In this document: positions 44,836-57,660 of the stretch, piece by piece | Layout of the letters: every line of letters begins with the position of its first letter | Position numbering within the stretch: position 1 is the first letter of the stretch | Source of the DNA: Galeruca laticollis | Lineage: Eukaryota > Arthropoda > Insecta > Coleoptera > Chrysomelidae | NCBI GenBank assembly: GCA_963921935.1 | Contig: OY998175.1 | Location: 266,593,709-266,657,708 of the forward strand | Direction: 5' to 3' | DNA length: 64,000 bases | Made by a program: the position numbers and the translations under genes | Notes under the pieces: model-generated | The model's database searches: none | Seen by the model: the letters and a program-made list of their open reading frames with translations, nothing else | What the model was told of the DNA's origin: nothing

Positions 44836-45550
44836 GGGAGACGATCCTCGAACATACGATATCTCCCGTATATGCCTATAATTTTAGACTAGATTGGTAG
44901 GTGAGTGGCGCAGATGTAAATAGTACACTCATTATGACCGAAAATATGGGTTTCCTTACCCTTTGGGACACCCAGTTAAGTCAAAAAAAAAATAAAACAT
45001 ATCAATACGGTATATAAAAATTAATTATACGTTAAAAACTTACGTTTTGGAATATCACAAATCACAACTACACAATATTACTGTCGACGATAAAGTGGCC
45101 GGCCATACTTAGACTGGCCACTTAGGAAGAATTACTACCTCTCTCTCTAGCCTCAAAAATTCCTGTTATTTATTCTAAAATCACCTCGTCTATACCCTTG
45201 TGTCAAGGTTAATTTTATATTTCATCATTTCAATTCGCAACGTATTGATTATATTTATTGATAAACAAAGCATGGCAAAACCATCAGATGTAATGTTTAT
45301 TGACCTTGCTAATTATAACAAAGTTGTTTGTATCAATTTATTTCCTGGAGATCAACATTTATTAATTATTTCGAATCAAGAAAAATTTGTTTATATAGGG
45401 GGTTCTTAAAATTTCCTATGTCATATCTCGTGTTTATTACAAGTTTATTTATATATTTACATTTTTATGAGCATATTATTATCACGAAGTACTCATGTAC
45501 TTATCGTTCATTTCTGCTTTATTCGCTCTTTATAATTGTAACCATTATAC
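44836..45550. other. Non-coding stretch
   Basis: No supported gene. Frames at 45200-45591 are AT-rich chance ORFs. The stretch ends at CATCAGGGTAAAGTTATTG, where the satellite family resumes (same bases as 59777 onward). Confidence 0.4.
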
Positions 45551-45559
45551 ACCGTAGGC

Positions 45560-45856
45560 ATCAGGGTAAAGTTATTGTTTATTTAGTTTAATGTAATATA
45601 TATATATATATATATAAATATATATATACATATTATCTACCCAGACTGTTTCCTTTACCAACAAACCCCTCCGCCCGACATAGCTGGATTGAACTGGTCG
45701 ACACGACATACCTTAGAACGCAGGCTTGGCACATCGTATGAGCCCAAGAGGCCCCACGAATACCGTTCCGCTCGTGCCAGGAAACCACCTTACCCGGGGT
45801 TACCCACAGGGGATTCCTGGCTCTATTGTGCCCTACGGCACTGGTGACAGCACGCT
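45560..45856 (+). repeat. Satellite-family 3' module, copy C, with internal (TA)n
   Basis: Matches 59777-60059: AGGGTTAAGTTATTG, TAATATATA(TA)n, CATATTATC(T/C)ACCCAGACTG, TTTACCAACAAACCCCTCC, GCTTGGCACATCGTATG, AGAGGCCCCACGA, GGGGATTCCTGGCTCTATTG and GCACTGGTGACAGCACGCT. The internal TA tract (45597-45630) is expanded compared with copy D, which shows that the family itself carries the TA microsatellite seed. Confidence 0.8.
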
Positions 45857-46049
45857 GCAAATAAAAAAAAATAAGGTCCAAGATTTTATTAATCTGGTGG
45901 TATTGTGCCATATTATACCGGGGACCGTCCATTAGATTATTACAGTGTTCACTGTGTCTAATTTCAAAATTTCTGAGGGTTTAACCAAAATAGACAACAT
46001 TATATTCTGGACATTTACGTTTATACATACCACATTTTTAAATGGGGAT

Positions 46050-46850
46050 ATTCTTGCATTCACATTTAACAAACATTTCCAAAAATATCTTATTTTGGTA
46101 TAGATATGTAGATTACATATTGGCTTGTTTTATAGGTAGTAAAAGACAATTTGACGTATTTTCCAATCATAATAATAATTTACACCGAAAAATTAAATTT
46201 ACGTTAGAAGTTTCTATAAACAAATATTATTATGATAGAGAAATTAATACAATTATACAAATAGCAACATCAAATGGTTATCCGAGACGTATAATAAATA
46301 GATTACTTAATAAAAAAGAGGAAAAAGTGGCATTACAACTGAAATTTTCTAAACAAACTGAAGAAATACATAATTACAAAACCATTACATATGTTGCTAA
46401 TATTTCTAATAATATTTCAAAGATAGTATATTTAGCAATAAATATAACAATTTCTTTTGATAGAGAAAGTAATGTGAGTAGAACATTATTAAATATAAAA
46501 ACAAAAAAATCCCAATAAAAAAGTATGATATATGTAAACTTGAATGTCCAGAATGTAACGCTGTGTATATGAGTCAAACCATCAGAAATTTTGAAATTGG
46601 ACACAGTCAACACTTACGATCATACAGATTGAACCAACCAGAGAAATCCGATTACGGAAAATATTTACTTGATACCAAATATTCATTAACACCTAAGACA
46701 GAACTAAATGTACTACATATTGGGGATAAGAAACAAGAACTAGATTTTCTTGCAGAATTAGAAATTAGATGACACCCACAATATGAAGTCGTCAATGAAC
46801 AGATAAATATAGGTGGTACTACACTTTTAAACTCTCTTCTTAAGTAATAA
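46050..46850 (+). pseudogene. Penelope-like element fragment (RT and GIY-YIG)
   Basis: RT palm FWYRYVDYILACFIGSKRQF, with Tyr replacing the second catalytic Asp (YVDY). Then come KIKFTLEVSINKYY and, after a deletion, INTIIQIATSNGYPRRIINR. In another frame the endonuclease follows: YDICKLECPECNAVYMSQTI, then DYGKYLLDTKYSLTPKTELN and QELDFLAELEIR, ending near TTLLNSLLK (46845). The GIY-YIG-like VYM..Q lacks the second motif's Ile-Gly. Frames at 46042-46518 and 46563-46772 are the longest open pieces. Confidence 0.75.
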
Positions 46851-46989
46851 TTCTAAAGATCAGCAGATACTATATTATTGCACAGTTATATTGATCTTAA
46901 ATGTGAAAAGATATCCAGGATATCCCCATAGGGCTAATGACTAATAAGCTTTAATATCATATCTTCTGCATCTTTCTACTCATATATTT

Positions 46990-48960
46990 TAAGTAAGTCA
47001 AAGGGTAAATTCATCATCACGGAGCGCTACAACCCTGGGTGGGTCTTGGCTGACTGTACAACTTTTTTCCAATTTGTTCGGTCTTCCATCAACCTAGGGT
47101 CAAATGGAATGTTCATTTTCCGGAGATCAGCTTGGATGTTATCTCTCCATCGCATTCTGGGATGTCCGAGTGGTCTTTTGCCTGTGGGAATCTCCTCCCA
47201 TACCAGTTTTACAAGTCTTTCGTTATTCAGTCTGTGCACGTGGCCTGCCCATCTTAGTCGCTGTGATTCAATTTCTTGGACAATATCAGCGTCGTTGTAG
47301 AGTGCTTTTAATTCGATATTGGTTCTGATCTTATACTGGTTTGTGGTGATGTCATGGTGAGGTCCGAAAATTTTTCTAAGTATTTTTCGTTCAAAGCGTC
47401 TCAGCTTTTCTTCGTTTGCTTTGGTGATGGTCCACGTTTCGCATCCGTATGTTATTACAGGTCTGACAATGGATTTATAGATTTTGATCTTTGAACTTCT
47501 TGTGAGATTTTTTGATTTTATGAGCTTATTCAGTGCAAATAGACATCGGTTTGCAGATTGGATTCTGTCTTCTATTTCTTCGGTAACATCGTTGTCCGAT
47601 GTGATTACGGCCCCCAGATACTTAAAACGTTGTACTCTTTCGAAATTAAAGGTGTCACATTTTGTCCTATTCTGTCTCTTTGTGTCGTTCTATTTATACA
47701 CATATATTTTGTCTTTTCTTCATCAATTTTCAGCCCTACTTCACTTGTTGCTCTTTCCACCTTGTTGAAAATGTCTTTCGTGGATAGGATGGAGTCTCCA
47801 ACGAGATCTATGTCATCTGCGTATGCGAGTAACAGCTTGGGACCTTGAACCGATAGCAATTCTGTTTTTATTTCGGCCGACCTCATGGCTTTCTCTAATA
47901 CAAGGTTAAAAAGTAGTGGAGATAACGCATCACCCTGTTTAAGTCCACTGTTGATTTCAAACCTGCCAGACAGTTTATTATTTACACATACTTTAGATAT
48001 TCCACCCTCCATACAGAATTTGGTCATCCAAATGAGTTTCTTTGGTATTGAGAACTCCGCCATGGCATTCCGTACTTGACTTCTTTCTACGCTATCATAT
48101 GCCTGTCGAAAGTCTATGAAAAGATTGTGTATGGGTCTGTCATACTCCCATCCCTTTTCTAGAAGTTGTCTCAGCGTGAATAGTTGATCTATTGTTGATC
48201 TGTTTGCCCTAAACCCGGCTTGATATTCGCCTAGGACATTTTCAGCATAAGGGATTAGTCTACTAAGAATGATGTTTGAGAGGGTTTTATATGCCGTGTT
48301 TAGGAGTGAGATTCCTCTATAATTCGCGCATCTTGTTTTGTCCCCTTTTTTGTGAATGGGCACTATTATGTTTTCCTTCCATCGTGCTGGTATCTTTTCT
48401 TCTAGCCATATGTGCGTTATTAGCTGGTGGATTTGGCGATGTAGTGCGACTCCCCCACATTTCAGAAGTTCTGCTGGTATGTCGTCCGTACCCGGCGCTT
48501 TGTGATTTTTCAACTTATTTAAGGCCTTTTGCGTTTCTTCAAAGGAGGGATTTTTGACGGGCATGTCCGCTGTGATATAGATCTCTTCTTTGTGCTGTTC
48601 TTCCTGTATGATGTTTATACGGTCTCTAAAATACTTTTTCCATTCTTCAGTTATTTCTTTACCGTCGATTATCATGCGGCCTTGGTTGTCTCTCAGTGTA
48701 TGGATGGAATTGGTTCTATGCCCTCTTTTCTCAGAGGAAATTGCTTTATAGAATTCTCTGGAGCCTGGTTTGGGCCGGTCTCTCTCCATAGTTTCATATT
48801 TTTGTTGTTCGTAGTTTCTTTTCTTTGTGCGTATTATTTTTCTTGTTTCTTTTCGGCAGTCGTCCTATTCCTTTTTACTTTGGTCTGTTTGCAGTTGTAT
48901 CCAAGTCTTTCTTACTGTTTGTCTTTTTTCCAGGTAGATTGATATGTTTCAATTTTGTCG
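46990..48960 (-). pseudogene. RTE-like LINE, 5'-truncated reverse transcriptase and C-terminus
   Basis: The open piece 48789-47605 carries the RT: NHKAPGTDDIPAELLKCGGV, IIVPIHKKGDKTRCANYRGI, SLLNTAYKTLSNIILSRL, YQAGFRANRSTIDQLFTLRQ, NLFIDFRQAYDSVERSQVRN, GLKQGDALSPLLFNLVLEKA and the catalytic YADDIDLVGD. After one frame break the C-terminal domain follows: FERKILRKIFGP, then RLRWAGHVHRLNNERLVKLV and GKRPLGHPRMRWRDNIQADL (to 47027). The 3' end at ~47000 reads TGTAGCGCTCCGTGATGATGAA, and a short (TGA)n tail is typical of RTE-type elements. The endonuclease is missing. RT is open over 394 codons, so this is a fairly recent truncated insertion. Confidence 0.87.
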
Positions 48961-51900
48961 TTGAGCGAATTTAATCACAGAAACTTCTAAATATAATTCT
49001 TCGTTCAACTTAACATAATTGACTTACATTGTATATTAGGAAATCCAGTGTCACCTATTTTCGGAAATCATTTTTAATATCGTACAACTATAAACAGACG
49101 TCAAAGTATTTATTTTGTTCCCGTGGTGTTACTTCGAACGCACTACCCCTGATACATATCTTTGTAACGTGAGTCTCAGTGCGTCTAAGCATTTGTTGAT
49201 CTGTGGCGTATAACTATCGCAACACCATTGGTTAATGAACGTTTTGACATCTCGAGTGTATTCTGATTGGTTGGCTGGGTTGAATACGAGGTTTCTAGTT
49301 TTGTCACTGGACATTCATTGTTCGTTGGGTATTTAATGGTGTAAGCCGTTGAATCTTATATCACATGTTCGGATGAAATAATTAAATATTTCACCTTATA
49401 TTAAGGGATGACCAACGTGTGAAAGATATTTCCCGGGTATCGCTGAAGATTTGTTCGAGTTGTTGGAGATAGACCTGTGGAACTACCAATTTTTTTGGAA
49501 CAGATATTTTAACGCAATAGGTGTTTTTTATGGTGTAATACCAGTCGGATGTTAATTTGCACACAAAAACTTGTCGGAGGTAAAACATAATTTAAGTAGG
49601 CCTTAATTACTACATCTAGGGTGATAACAGCCCTATATTAGGACTCGATCTGGCCAATTGGTAAGAAATATTTCATTTTTTTTGTATAGAGTTGAATATT
49701 CTAGTAATTTTGACCATATTTTCTTAGACTAATGTATTTTTTTGTTGATTGGTGATCAACTAGTTTTGTAGCCTAGGTACTTAGCTCTTAGTTAATGACT
49801 TCATATAAGCTGGTATTTTTTTTAAATATAAAAAATGATAGTTAATATATTAAGCTCAATAAGCATGATAATTTTCTGATCAAATATGAAATATAGTAGT
49901 TCATTTGTTAACTTTTGCCAGCAATATTAAGTAATATTAATCGATTAAGCTTTATAAACAATAAAAGTCTTACTCGTATGAGATTATTAGATATTTTAGT
50001 TTAGGGGTTATTAATGGAAATTACTCGTACAGGGTAAATGATTGTCAGAGAAAGTTAATCGATTAGGGAAGGGGGGTAGAGTTTAGATAGATATTTAATT
50101 TTGAGCATTGAGACTGTCTGGAAGTGTATAGAAGATTAACATATTTCTCGTTTTAGGGTTCTTCCTCTTCGCTTCTTTCTCATCTTTCTTTCTCTTTTCT
50201 TTTCTCTCCTGGTTTTCGGATTTGGTTATTATTTTAAATAACTCCAACGTGGGATACCGTATGGGTCAACTTTGAGTTAGATCAACTCATTTGGGAGAAG
50301 ATTTGGATTTTTAACGTGAACTTGAGGAGTACGATATGGGTTCGTACAGCTTTCTACAGGAGTGCGAGTTGCTAATCACCGCTAGCAGTCATCGAACAAC
50401 ACATTGTGGATTTCACGTAAGTTTAAAATTTTGAGGTGTAAAGTACATTTTGCCTATATATCAGTCGGTGTATGTTATAGATCATTGATTTGTCCGTTAC
50501 TGTAAGCATCTTGTGGTAGTCAGTTTATGACCATACTTATGTTAATCAAGTATTAATCCCTATGATCAACATATGATATCAGATTATAGCTGTCATATCA
50601 AATACAATTTGCGAATATGGATTGGTGATAACTACACCCATTGTAAGATTATGTGAACGTTACTGTGGCTATTCAGTCTTAATATTTTGAGCTATTCGAG
50701 TTGGTGGTAGTAAGCATATGAGCTCATATGATATTATTGCGCCATATTATATTTTAATATTTCAAATTTCCTATGTAATTGCGTAAACGTTATTCTGTGC
50801 CATAGATACGTATGGTATACTGTATTGATTTAACCCTATAGTGTATTCGAGACTCAAGTATACAGTTTTCTCATTTTTATCAGGAAATTAAGTACTCTTT
50901 TGAGACATTTCATTTGTATGTAAATACTGGTTTGTACATATTTATACCCCATGAACAATCCAGGCTGTTACTTAGGATTTCAATTGGGAATAATTATTGG
51001 ATTTTACTTGGAGGGAGTTATTGGATTTTACTTGGGGGGTTATATAGGATTTTACCTATATAGGATATTAATAGAGGAATTTATTGTATTTTAAAATGTC
51101 ATTGGGTACTTGAGACTTCAGCGTGTCATAACTCTTTCGTACAAATTGTGGTACTCAGGGAGTGAGTTACTACCGGGGAGGGGTACATTGGTTTTAAAGG
51201 TACGAGATGTATAATTTTGCTTGGGATATATGTGTATATATTATAATAATATGAATCTTGCCCTTTTCAATTTTATTTCCAATTTTCGTATTCCTGTGAA
51301 TACTCCTATCTCAGGTAGGGTTCATATAGCGCCGAGAGATTTTATTTATTTTATTATGTGAAATTTTGTTGCCCATCTATCAAATATGTAATAGAATAAA
51401 ATGAACTATAGATTCTATTGACAAAAATCAGATATTTATGATCACAGAAGATAGTAAACTTTAACTGTAACTAATATAAAAAAATTTTTAATGAAAATGA
51501 GAAATCAATTGAATAATTTTAATTTTGAAAACATTTAATACTAGTCATTACATATAGCAATTAAAATTAACTCAAATCCAAACAAATATAATTTTTAATT
51601 TAGAGTAGACTTAAATTTTAGTTAAATGGCCAAATAAAATAATTTTTTAATCACCTTGTTGCCGAAGTTGGACGGGAATTCTGTTATTTAGTAAGAATTG
51701 AAGTTATTCATTGCAAGATTTAATTCCAGAACCTAGCTAAAGTATGGGCTGTTCTTTGTAGATAGTATCTGTTTTTATATACAATATTCACACTCAATTT
51801 TTCTTGAATAGACTTGTTTTTCAATTTACAAACAATAGTTTACAGATACCAAAGAAAAATAGGGATCGAGACGGAACTATAGAGGCAGCACTTATGCCGA

Positions 51901-53000
51901 AAGTAGAGCGCCCTGGTGTTAAATAAGAAAAACATTCTGATGTAAACAGTATAATAAACAACCTACAAAATGCAAAAAATGAATAGATCTTTTTATTTTC
52001 TTTGCCAGGAAAAAAAGTTTGTATGTAAGATGGGTGTAGGGGATTATCTGATTTTTGATTATTGACAAAATGAACACTGCAAATTCTAGTATTTTTATTT
52101 GGTTCCCAATCCTCCCGATGTTTTCTGAAAGGTAATTAAAAAACTTGAAGTGATTCGTTTTGTACAAATGTTTACTTTCTTCCCCTTAATCATATTTAAT
52201 TATTTGAACTTATTATATAATATTAAAATCAGCAAACACATAACTAGTTTTTTATTTTATATAATCAATGAAATCGTACAGAAAACAACATTTTATTCTC
52301 TCGATAATAATCTTTTATTTATGTAAAAAGAAAGTTTAGAACTTTTCTAATAGCTGCCAATTGTAGTATCATACTGATTATACACAAAATGTTTTAATTA
52401 GAACATTTTAATTACATATGGGTTTCTACTGCATTTATTCATTTTTGACGTTTCAAGGTTATCCACGCAGTGTTCAATGAATTTTCGGAGAAACTATACA
52501 ATTTCAACTGCGTAGTATTTTTATACAGCATATTTGAACAGCCATGAATACAGAAAGATACTTTTGATGACGACATCACAAACATTTAATATCAGTTTTA
52601 AAAAATGAACATTCAAAAACGCTGATTATACAAAACTACTAATAGTGTTTACATCACATTGTTTGTGTTTTTTCACGGCAGATGGCATGTCCTTATAGGG
52701 CTTGATAATTTACAAGCCTGACTAAACACCCATTTCACAATCAAAATAACAGTCTTCTAAATTCAATTCATGTACCTTCATACTCTTTGATCTCTAACTA
52801 CCGATAAAATTACTCTTGTCGATAGAAATCGAATGGAATCACTAAAAAGAGAAAATCGTAGGTTGTATCAAATTAGGAAAGTGATTAATGTTCAATTGAC
52901 ATAGTGCTGATTAAAATGCCAGTCACAACTGAATATTTTACGTTGCAAAGCATTAGAGAGATTTCGTAAACCTTTCATACGGGGTGTCAATTTAAAAACG
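48961..53000. other. Long stretch without recognised genes
   Basis: AT-rich. Features of slight note are a nearly pure pyrimidine run at 50162-50215 followed by ~200 bp of less AT-rich sequence ending in a donor-like CACGTAAGT (50415-50423), and a short GGATTTTACTTGG-type tandem at 50998-51070. ORFs at 49129-49314, 49391-49588 and 51919-52167 show no motif. It could hold non-coding exons or unrecognised repeats. Confidence 0.35.
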
Positions 53001-53041
53001 TACCACCCTCTATACTTCCGACCCTATAGGCCGAAAAAGTG

Positions 53042-53914
53042 TGACGTCAGAACATGGCCGCTGATAGTAACTGAGGGAAAACAAATCAATTATTTAACTT
53101 ATCTAGTCTTGTCTTGACCGTTGTAATATTTTAAAAGTTTATTCGTTTTTCATTTGTAAAGTGACTATCAAGTAGTTATGCCGTATTGCTCCGCTCCTAA
53201 ACTTCCATCATACTCTATCCCTACGACATATCCACTGTTTAGACTGTCTACACATTTCTTTAATACTTTAATTTCACTACAAAACTGCTCCCTAATGGTC
53301 GACAAATTAACAATAGCCATATTTAAGCATATTACAAGTGTAAAATGAACGTAAATAGCTATTTGTATAACAAGGGAGGAAAGTGCTACTTTTCCTCCGG
53401 AGGATGAAGTTTACTGCCCGACGGGTAGCGGAGGGCAGTAATCATTCGAGGGAGGAAAAGGCACTTTACATCCATATTATACATATGATTTTTCCACCTG
53501 CCTCAAATAACAAGACATTTTCAATAATTTATTTATGAAAATAACAAACAAGATTATTTTACGAAACTTGGCTGGGCATCGAGCACGGACTTCTAAATGA
53601 TTGGCTAGGCATCGGGTGTGTACGTTTTTATTTGTACTTCAAATCCCTTAGGATTTCAACTGTGCCTTTATATCTCTTCAGTCTAACATAGTTTCTAGCA
53701 TGTGAGACTGAAGTGACCATTTTAGTCTCGGAATTGCAAAAATTATTTCATTGATAAGTACTATAACGTCACTTTTACTTTTCCTCCCTAGGGAAGGAAA
53801 GTACGAATTTGCTCCCTACAATGAGGACAGGAAATATATACTTTGCATAGAGGTAGGCGGAAATAAATATTTGTTTTCCCTCAGTAACTGTCAGCGGCTA
53901 TGTTTATGACGTCA
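53042..53914. mobile_element. Small TIR element carrying the dispersed repeat
   Basis: 53042-53086 (TGACGTCAGAACATGGCCGC ... GGGAAAACAAAT) is an inverted copy of 53869-53914 with a few mismatches. In between lie a CCTCCGGAGG/GGAGGAAA-rich part (53375-53465) and the repeat shared with 8188-8254. No coding sequence. Ends beyond the inverted blocks are not defined. Confidence 0.55.
53557..53650 (+). repeat. Dispersed repeat, copy 2 (partner at 8188-8254)
   Basis: Same ordered blocks as copy 1, with an internal partial duplication of TTGGCTGGGCATCG / TTGGCTAGGCATCGG. Confidence 0.6.
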
Positions 53915-54206
53915 TTGCTTTTTTGTTCTATATAAAATTCAAAAATATGTAAAGCGACGCCACACTTATTTTTCAGGGAGACAGTTTGCTTTTTTTTCAG
54001 GGAGACGGTTTTCAACTAAAATAGGCACATCAACCCTCTAGCGGAACGTACACTAGCCCTAAAATCTTAAATAATAGAAAGGGGAGTTAAATCAGACCCC
54101 ATTTTAAAGGACGTTCAACTACCTTTTCCATAATACCACATACTTGACATTTTTTTAGAAGGTCGCGAGTAAACAGGCTTTAGGTTTGAAAAAGATTCTA
54201 TGATGT

Positions 54207-54519
54207 TGTTACACCTGCTCTATGAATGTCAGAATGACAGCTTGGACTGAAAATAAGAAGAGGGCTGAATAGGCGGAGTAGTCACCTGTCAAGGTAACAG
54301 TCTAGAATTTTCAAGATTTTTCTATTGTGTTCCATATAGATGTACTAGTATGTTATAGAATATTCTAGTATTATCTTTTCAAAGTTATTTTTATATATAA
54401 ATAGAGATCAGTCATGGCATAGTCAGTCAGTCAATAGTTTGATGTGTTAATAAGTTGAATTGTTAAAAAGTAGTATAGTATTCTGCCAAGTATTGAATAA
54501 AGTTGTGAAAGTTATAACA
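54207..54519 (+). repeat. 5' LTR of the second Ty3/gypsy element
   Basis: A 313-bp repeat starting TGTTACACCTGCTC and ending ...GTTATAACA, matched at 60686-60966 with many small differences and indels. A run GTCAGTCAGTCAATAG at ~54422 includes initiator-like TCAGT elements, and TTTTATATATAAATAG lies ~30 bp before it, a plausible core promoter. Confidence 0.9.
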
Positions 54520-54520
54520 T

Positions 54521-54532
54521 TGGTGACAGCGG
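54521..54532 (+). other. Primer-binding site of the second gypsy element
   Basis: TGGTGACAGCGG directly follows the LTR end (one base between). It starts with TGG as needed for tRNA priming. The tRNA is not assigned. Confidence 0.65.
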
Positions 54533-54544
54533 TAAAAGTAATTT

Positions 54545-55582
54545 ATGGTCATAACTAGAAGTACAAATTACGACACCGATGGGGAACCTAATAGTGGAGC
54601 ACCAGCATGGTTTCTTCAGATGATGGAGCAGGAAAAACCAGAAGGAAAACAAGGAGAGGAGGGAGAAGAACGGAAATGAAAGCAAGAGGAAAACCGTAGA
54701 AAACAAGAAAAGGAAGAAGATGAACACAGGAGAAACGTGGAGAAGGAGGAATAGAAGCAAGTATTAGAGGTACTGTCCGATTTTAGTTCTACCTTCAAAA
54801 GTAAAATAACGCCTTAGATACAAACGAAGAAGGCCTAAAAACAGACATAAAAATAGTTAATGAAGATTTGGCAATAGTAGAAAAAGATTCAAAAATAGTA
54901 GAGAAAGAGTTAAAAACGACAGAGAAAGATTTAAAAACAGACAAGCTTGACCTAAGACAAAAATTAGATGCCTTAGAAAATAGAAGCGAATCCAAATGAT
55001 AGCAGTTTCATTGGTGTCAGTGCCAGAACTGAAATAGTAAATTTGAGACACAACCAGGTTATCAAGCCACCTATATATGATGGTCAATCATCTTGGGAGA
55101 CATATCGACGCCTATTTGAAGCAGCAGCTAGTGCCAATGGGTGGAATGATCAAGAGAAAGCCACCTCCCGTATGATTGCCCTTTGTGGACAAACCGCATG
55201 CATTCTAAAATTATTACCCAAAGGCAACCCTAGCTATGACGTCATTATCCAAGCTTTGGAAAACAGGTATGGACAGCAGCATTTAAAACAAGTTTACCAA
55301 AGTCAATTGAAGGTGCGGATGCAAAAATTAGACGAGAGCCTCCAAGAATATGGAAGTGACATAGAAAGACTATTGAGTTTAGCCTATCCACAGGCACCTA
55401 AAGAATGTTTAGAACAATTTGGCGTTAAGGCATTTATTGATGGTTCAAGAGAAACAGAAATGCCACAAGCCCTTCAATTACGCCACCGTCTGACACTACA
55501 AGACTACGAGAACTTGGAGCTGCTAAAACCATTTTCAAAACCGGACGTAGACGAGCAATATAATTTGAGGAGGAGAATTTAA
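54545..55582 (+). pseudogene. gag of the second Ty3/gypsy element
   Basis: Begins at the ATG 54545 (MVITRSTNYDTDGEPNSGAP) with a highly charged Glu/Lys-rich region broken by several stops. The capsid part is open from ~55019: KPPIYDGQSSWETYRRLFEA, WNDQEKATSRMIALCGQTAC, LENRYGQQHLKQVYQSQLKV, LSLAYPQAPKECLEQFGVKA, ending YNLRRRI. This YDGxxxWxxYxxxFE type of gag is common in insect Ty3/gypsy elements. No CCHC knuckle follows. Confidence 0.82.
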
Positions 55583-56384
55583 CCTAAGTTACATGTAGAG
55601 TTCCATCAAAATCTCGAAGTCAAGTTAAGAACTCGGATAAACAGACAACGTACATCCTCGCAGATCCCAATTGGAAACAGAGCTCATATTCCCACAAAAG
55701 CAACCCTAGAAGATCATCTCCATACCAAAGTCGATCAACAACACCTGATTGGCGCTCTAATACCAGCAACCAGGAAAACTACTAAAAGTCGACCATTCAA
55801 AGCCCCACAATTCGCACATACTCTTTGTTTAAAATTGCCGAAATTTAACTGTTAGGAGAATTGGGAAGTCGGCCATAGTTCACTCATTTTTGGTAGCAAA
55901 CATTAAGGATGAATGTGCTTTGGATTTAGACATTATGCAAGACAAATTTGTAATAGATATGAAAAACAAAATTTTATCCATCGACAACGAAGAAATAATC
56001 CTCAGTGTTGAAAATCATCAATTGCACAGAATTAAAGTTATAGTTGATGAAAATATAAGAATACCGGCAAATTCAGAAAGCATTGTAATGGTTCATCTTA
56101 AAGAAAAATCTAAAGATCTTTCTATTGGGTGTATTGAACCACGTGAACCGACAGAAGATGGAGTGATGGTAGCCAAATGTCTGGTAAAAACAGAACAACA
56201 AATTCCCTTTCGCGTTGCCAATACATCTAGGAGACCTGTTGAACTAAAGAAAAATCACGAGTTGGGATATTGTGAACTAGCGAAGAGCATGGTGAATTTC
56301 CGATATAATCCCAAACCCGAAAAAGAGGCACAAAATAAAGTCGACGACTTGAGCCTTTCCGAAACCGGAAAATCTACAGGGTGA
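55583..56384 (+). pseudogene. Gag-pol junction, protease end and linker
   Basis: 55583-55860 is broken, and the expected zinc knuckles and the DTGA protease active site are not found, so that part seems deleted or decayed. From 55890 the frame reads VANIKDECALDLDIMQDKFV, the C-terminal part of the retropepsin region. The linker before RT follows (LSVENHQLHRIKVIVDENIR, IPANSESIVMVHLKE, VAKCLVKTEQQIPFRVANTS), ending at a stop at 56384. Confidence 0.75.
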
Positions 56385-57660
56385 ACCAACTTGGTCCACC
56401 ATAAAATTAATACAAGAGATGCACCACCGATACGTTAAAACCCAAGAAGTCTTCCATTCGCTAAACAAAAAGATGTAGCTAATATGATTCATTTGGACCG
56501 TGGTGTTTTTCAGTTGTTTTAGTAACTAAGAAAGATGGAAGTATAGGATTCTGCGTTGACTATCGCAAATTAAATCAAGTCACTGTAAAAAACAGCCATC
56601 TCCTACCACGTATAGATGATTCACTGGACACCTTATCCGGCTCTCAGTGGTTTTCCACATTAGACTTAGAGAGCGGATACTGGCAAGTCGACGTTCATCC
56701 CGATGATAGAGATAAAACAGCCATTTCTGCCGGAATTGGCCTTTATCGATTCCAAGTACTTCCATTTGGTCTATGCAATGATCCAGTCACTTTTCAAAGA
56801 CTTATAGAAATGGTGTTAAAAGGACTGACGTGGAAATCCTCGCTTTGTTATTCAGATGACATTATTATAATGGGAAAAATATTCGACAAATATCTAAACA
56901 ATCTAGAAGAAGTTTTAGCCAACTGAAAAATGCAAACTTAAAATTGAATTCCAAGAAATGCTCCATATTTCAACGTGAAGTTTTATACTTGGGTCACGTT
57001 GTGTCAGCAAAAGGAATAAAAACTGATCCGGCGAAAACTTCAGCGATTCAAGACTGGCCAAAACTAAGACATAAACATGAGGTTCGTCAATTTTTGGGTT
57101 CTTAGTACATATTACCGGAAATTTGTTAAAAATTTTGGAAACATGGCCAGACCTTCACACAGACTTACTGAAAACAACACACCATTCGATTGGGAACCAG
57201 AATGCTAAAATGCTTTTACTGAATTGGAAAAGAGGTTGTCCACTGGACCGTTTTTAGCGTACCCTAAAGGAGAAGGTGAATTTGTTCTCGACTGCAACGC
57301 TTCACAACATGGCATAGGAGCTATCTTTTTAAGCAACAAGATGGCGAAGAAAAAAGTAATTGCTTAATTCAGTAAGACCCTGGGAAGGGCGCAGAAAAAT
57401 TACTGCGTTACAAGAAAATAACTGTTTGCAATTGTAAAGGCTATTGAACACTTTCACACATACGTTTATGGCAGAACGTTCTTCATCAGAAGCGACCATA
57501 AAGCACTACAGTGGCTGATGAATTTTAAAAATGCGGAAGGACAAATTGCAAGATGGTTAGAAATACTTCAGCAGTACAATTTTGAAATAATTTATAGAAC
57601 AGGTCGCTATCAAGGAAATGCGGATACCCTATCCAGAAGGCCGTGTACTCAACAACAATG
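56385..57660 (+). pseudogene. RT and RNase H of the second Ty3/gypsy element
   Basis: RT: VLVTKKDGSIGFCVDYRKLN, WFSTLDLESGYWQVDVHPDD, RFQVLPFGLCNDPVTFQRLI and CYSDDIIIMGKI (YxDD kept as YSDD). RNase H: FVLDCNASQHGIGAIF, the Glu region in LFAIVKAIEHFHTYVYGRTF and FFIRSDHKALQWLMNF. A tail reads ILQQYNFEIIYRTGRYQGNA then DTLSRRP. At least five frameshifts or stops (for example near 56925, 57105, 57210, 57365 and 57420) make it non-functional. Confidence 0.88.

Noticed and set aside
47046..48942. Plus-strand ORFs of 60-137 codons
   Set aside because: Antisense shadows of the RTE-like LINE on the minus strand.
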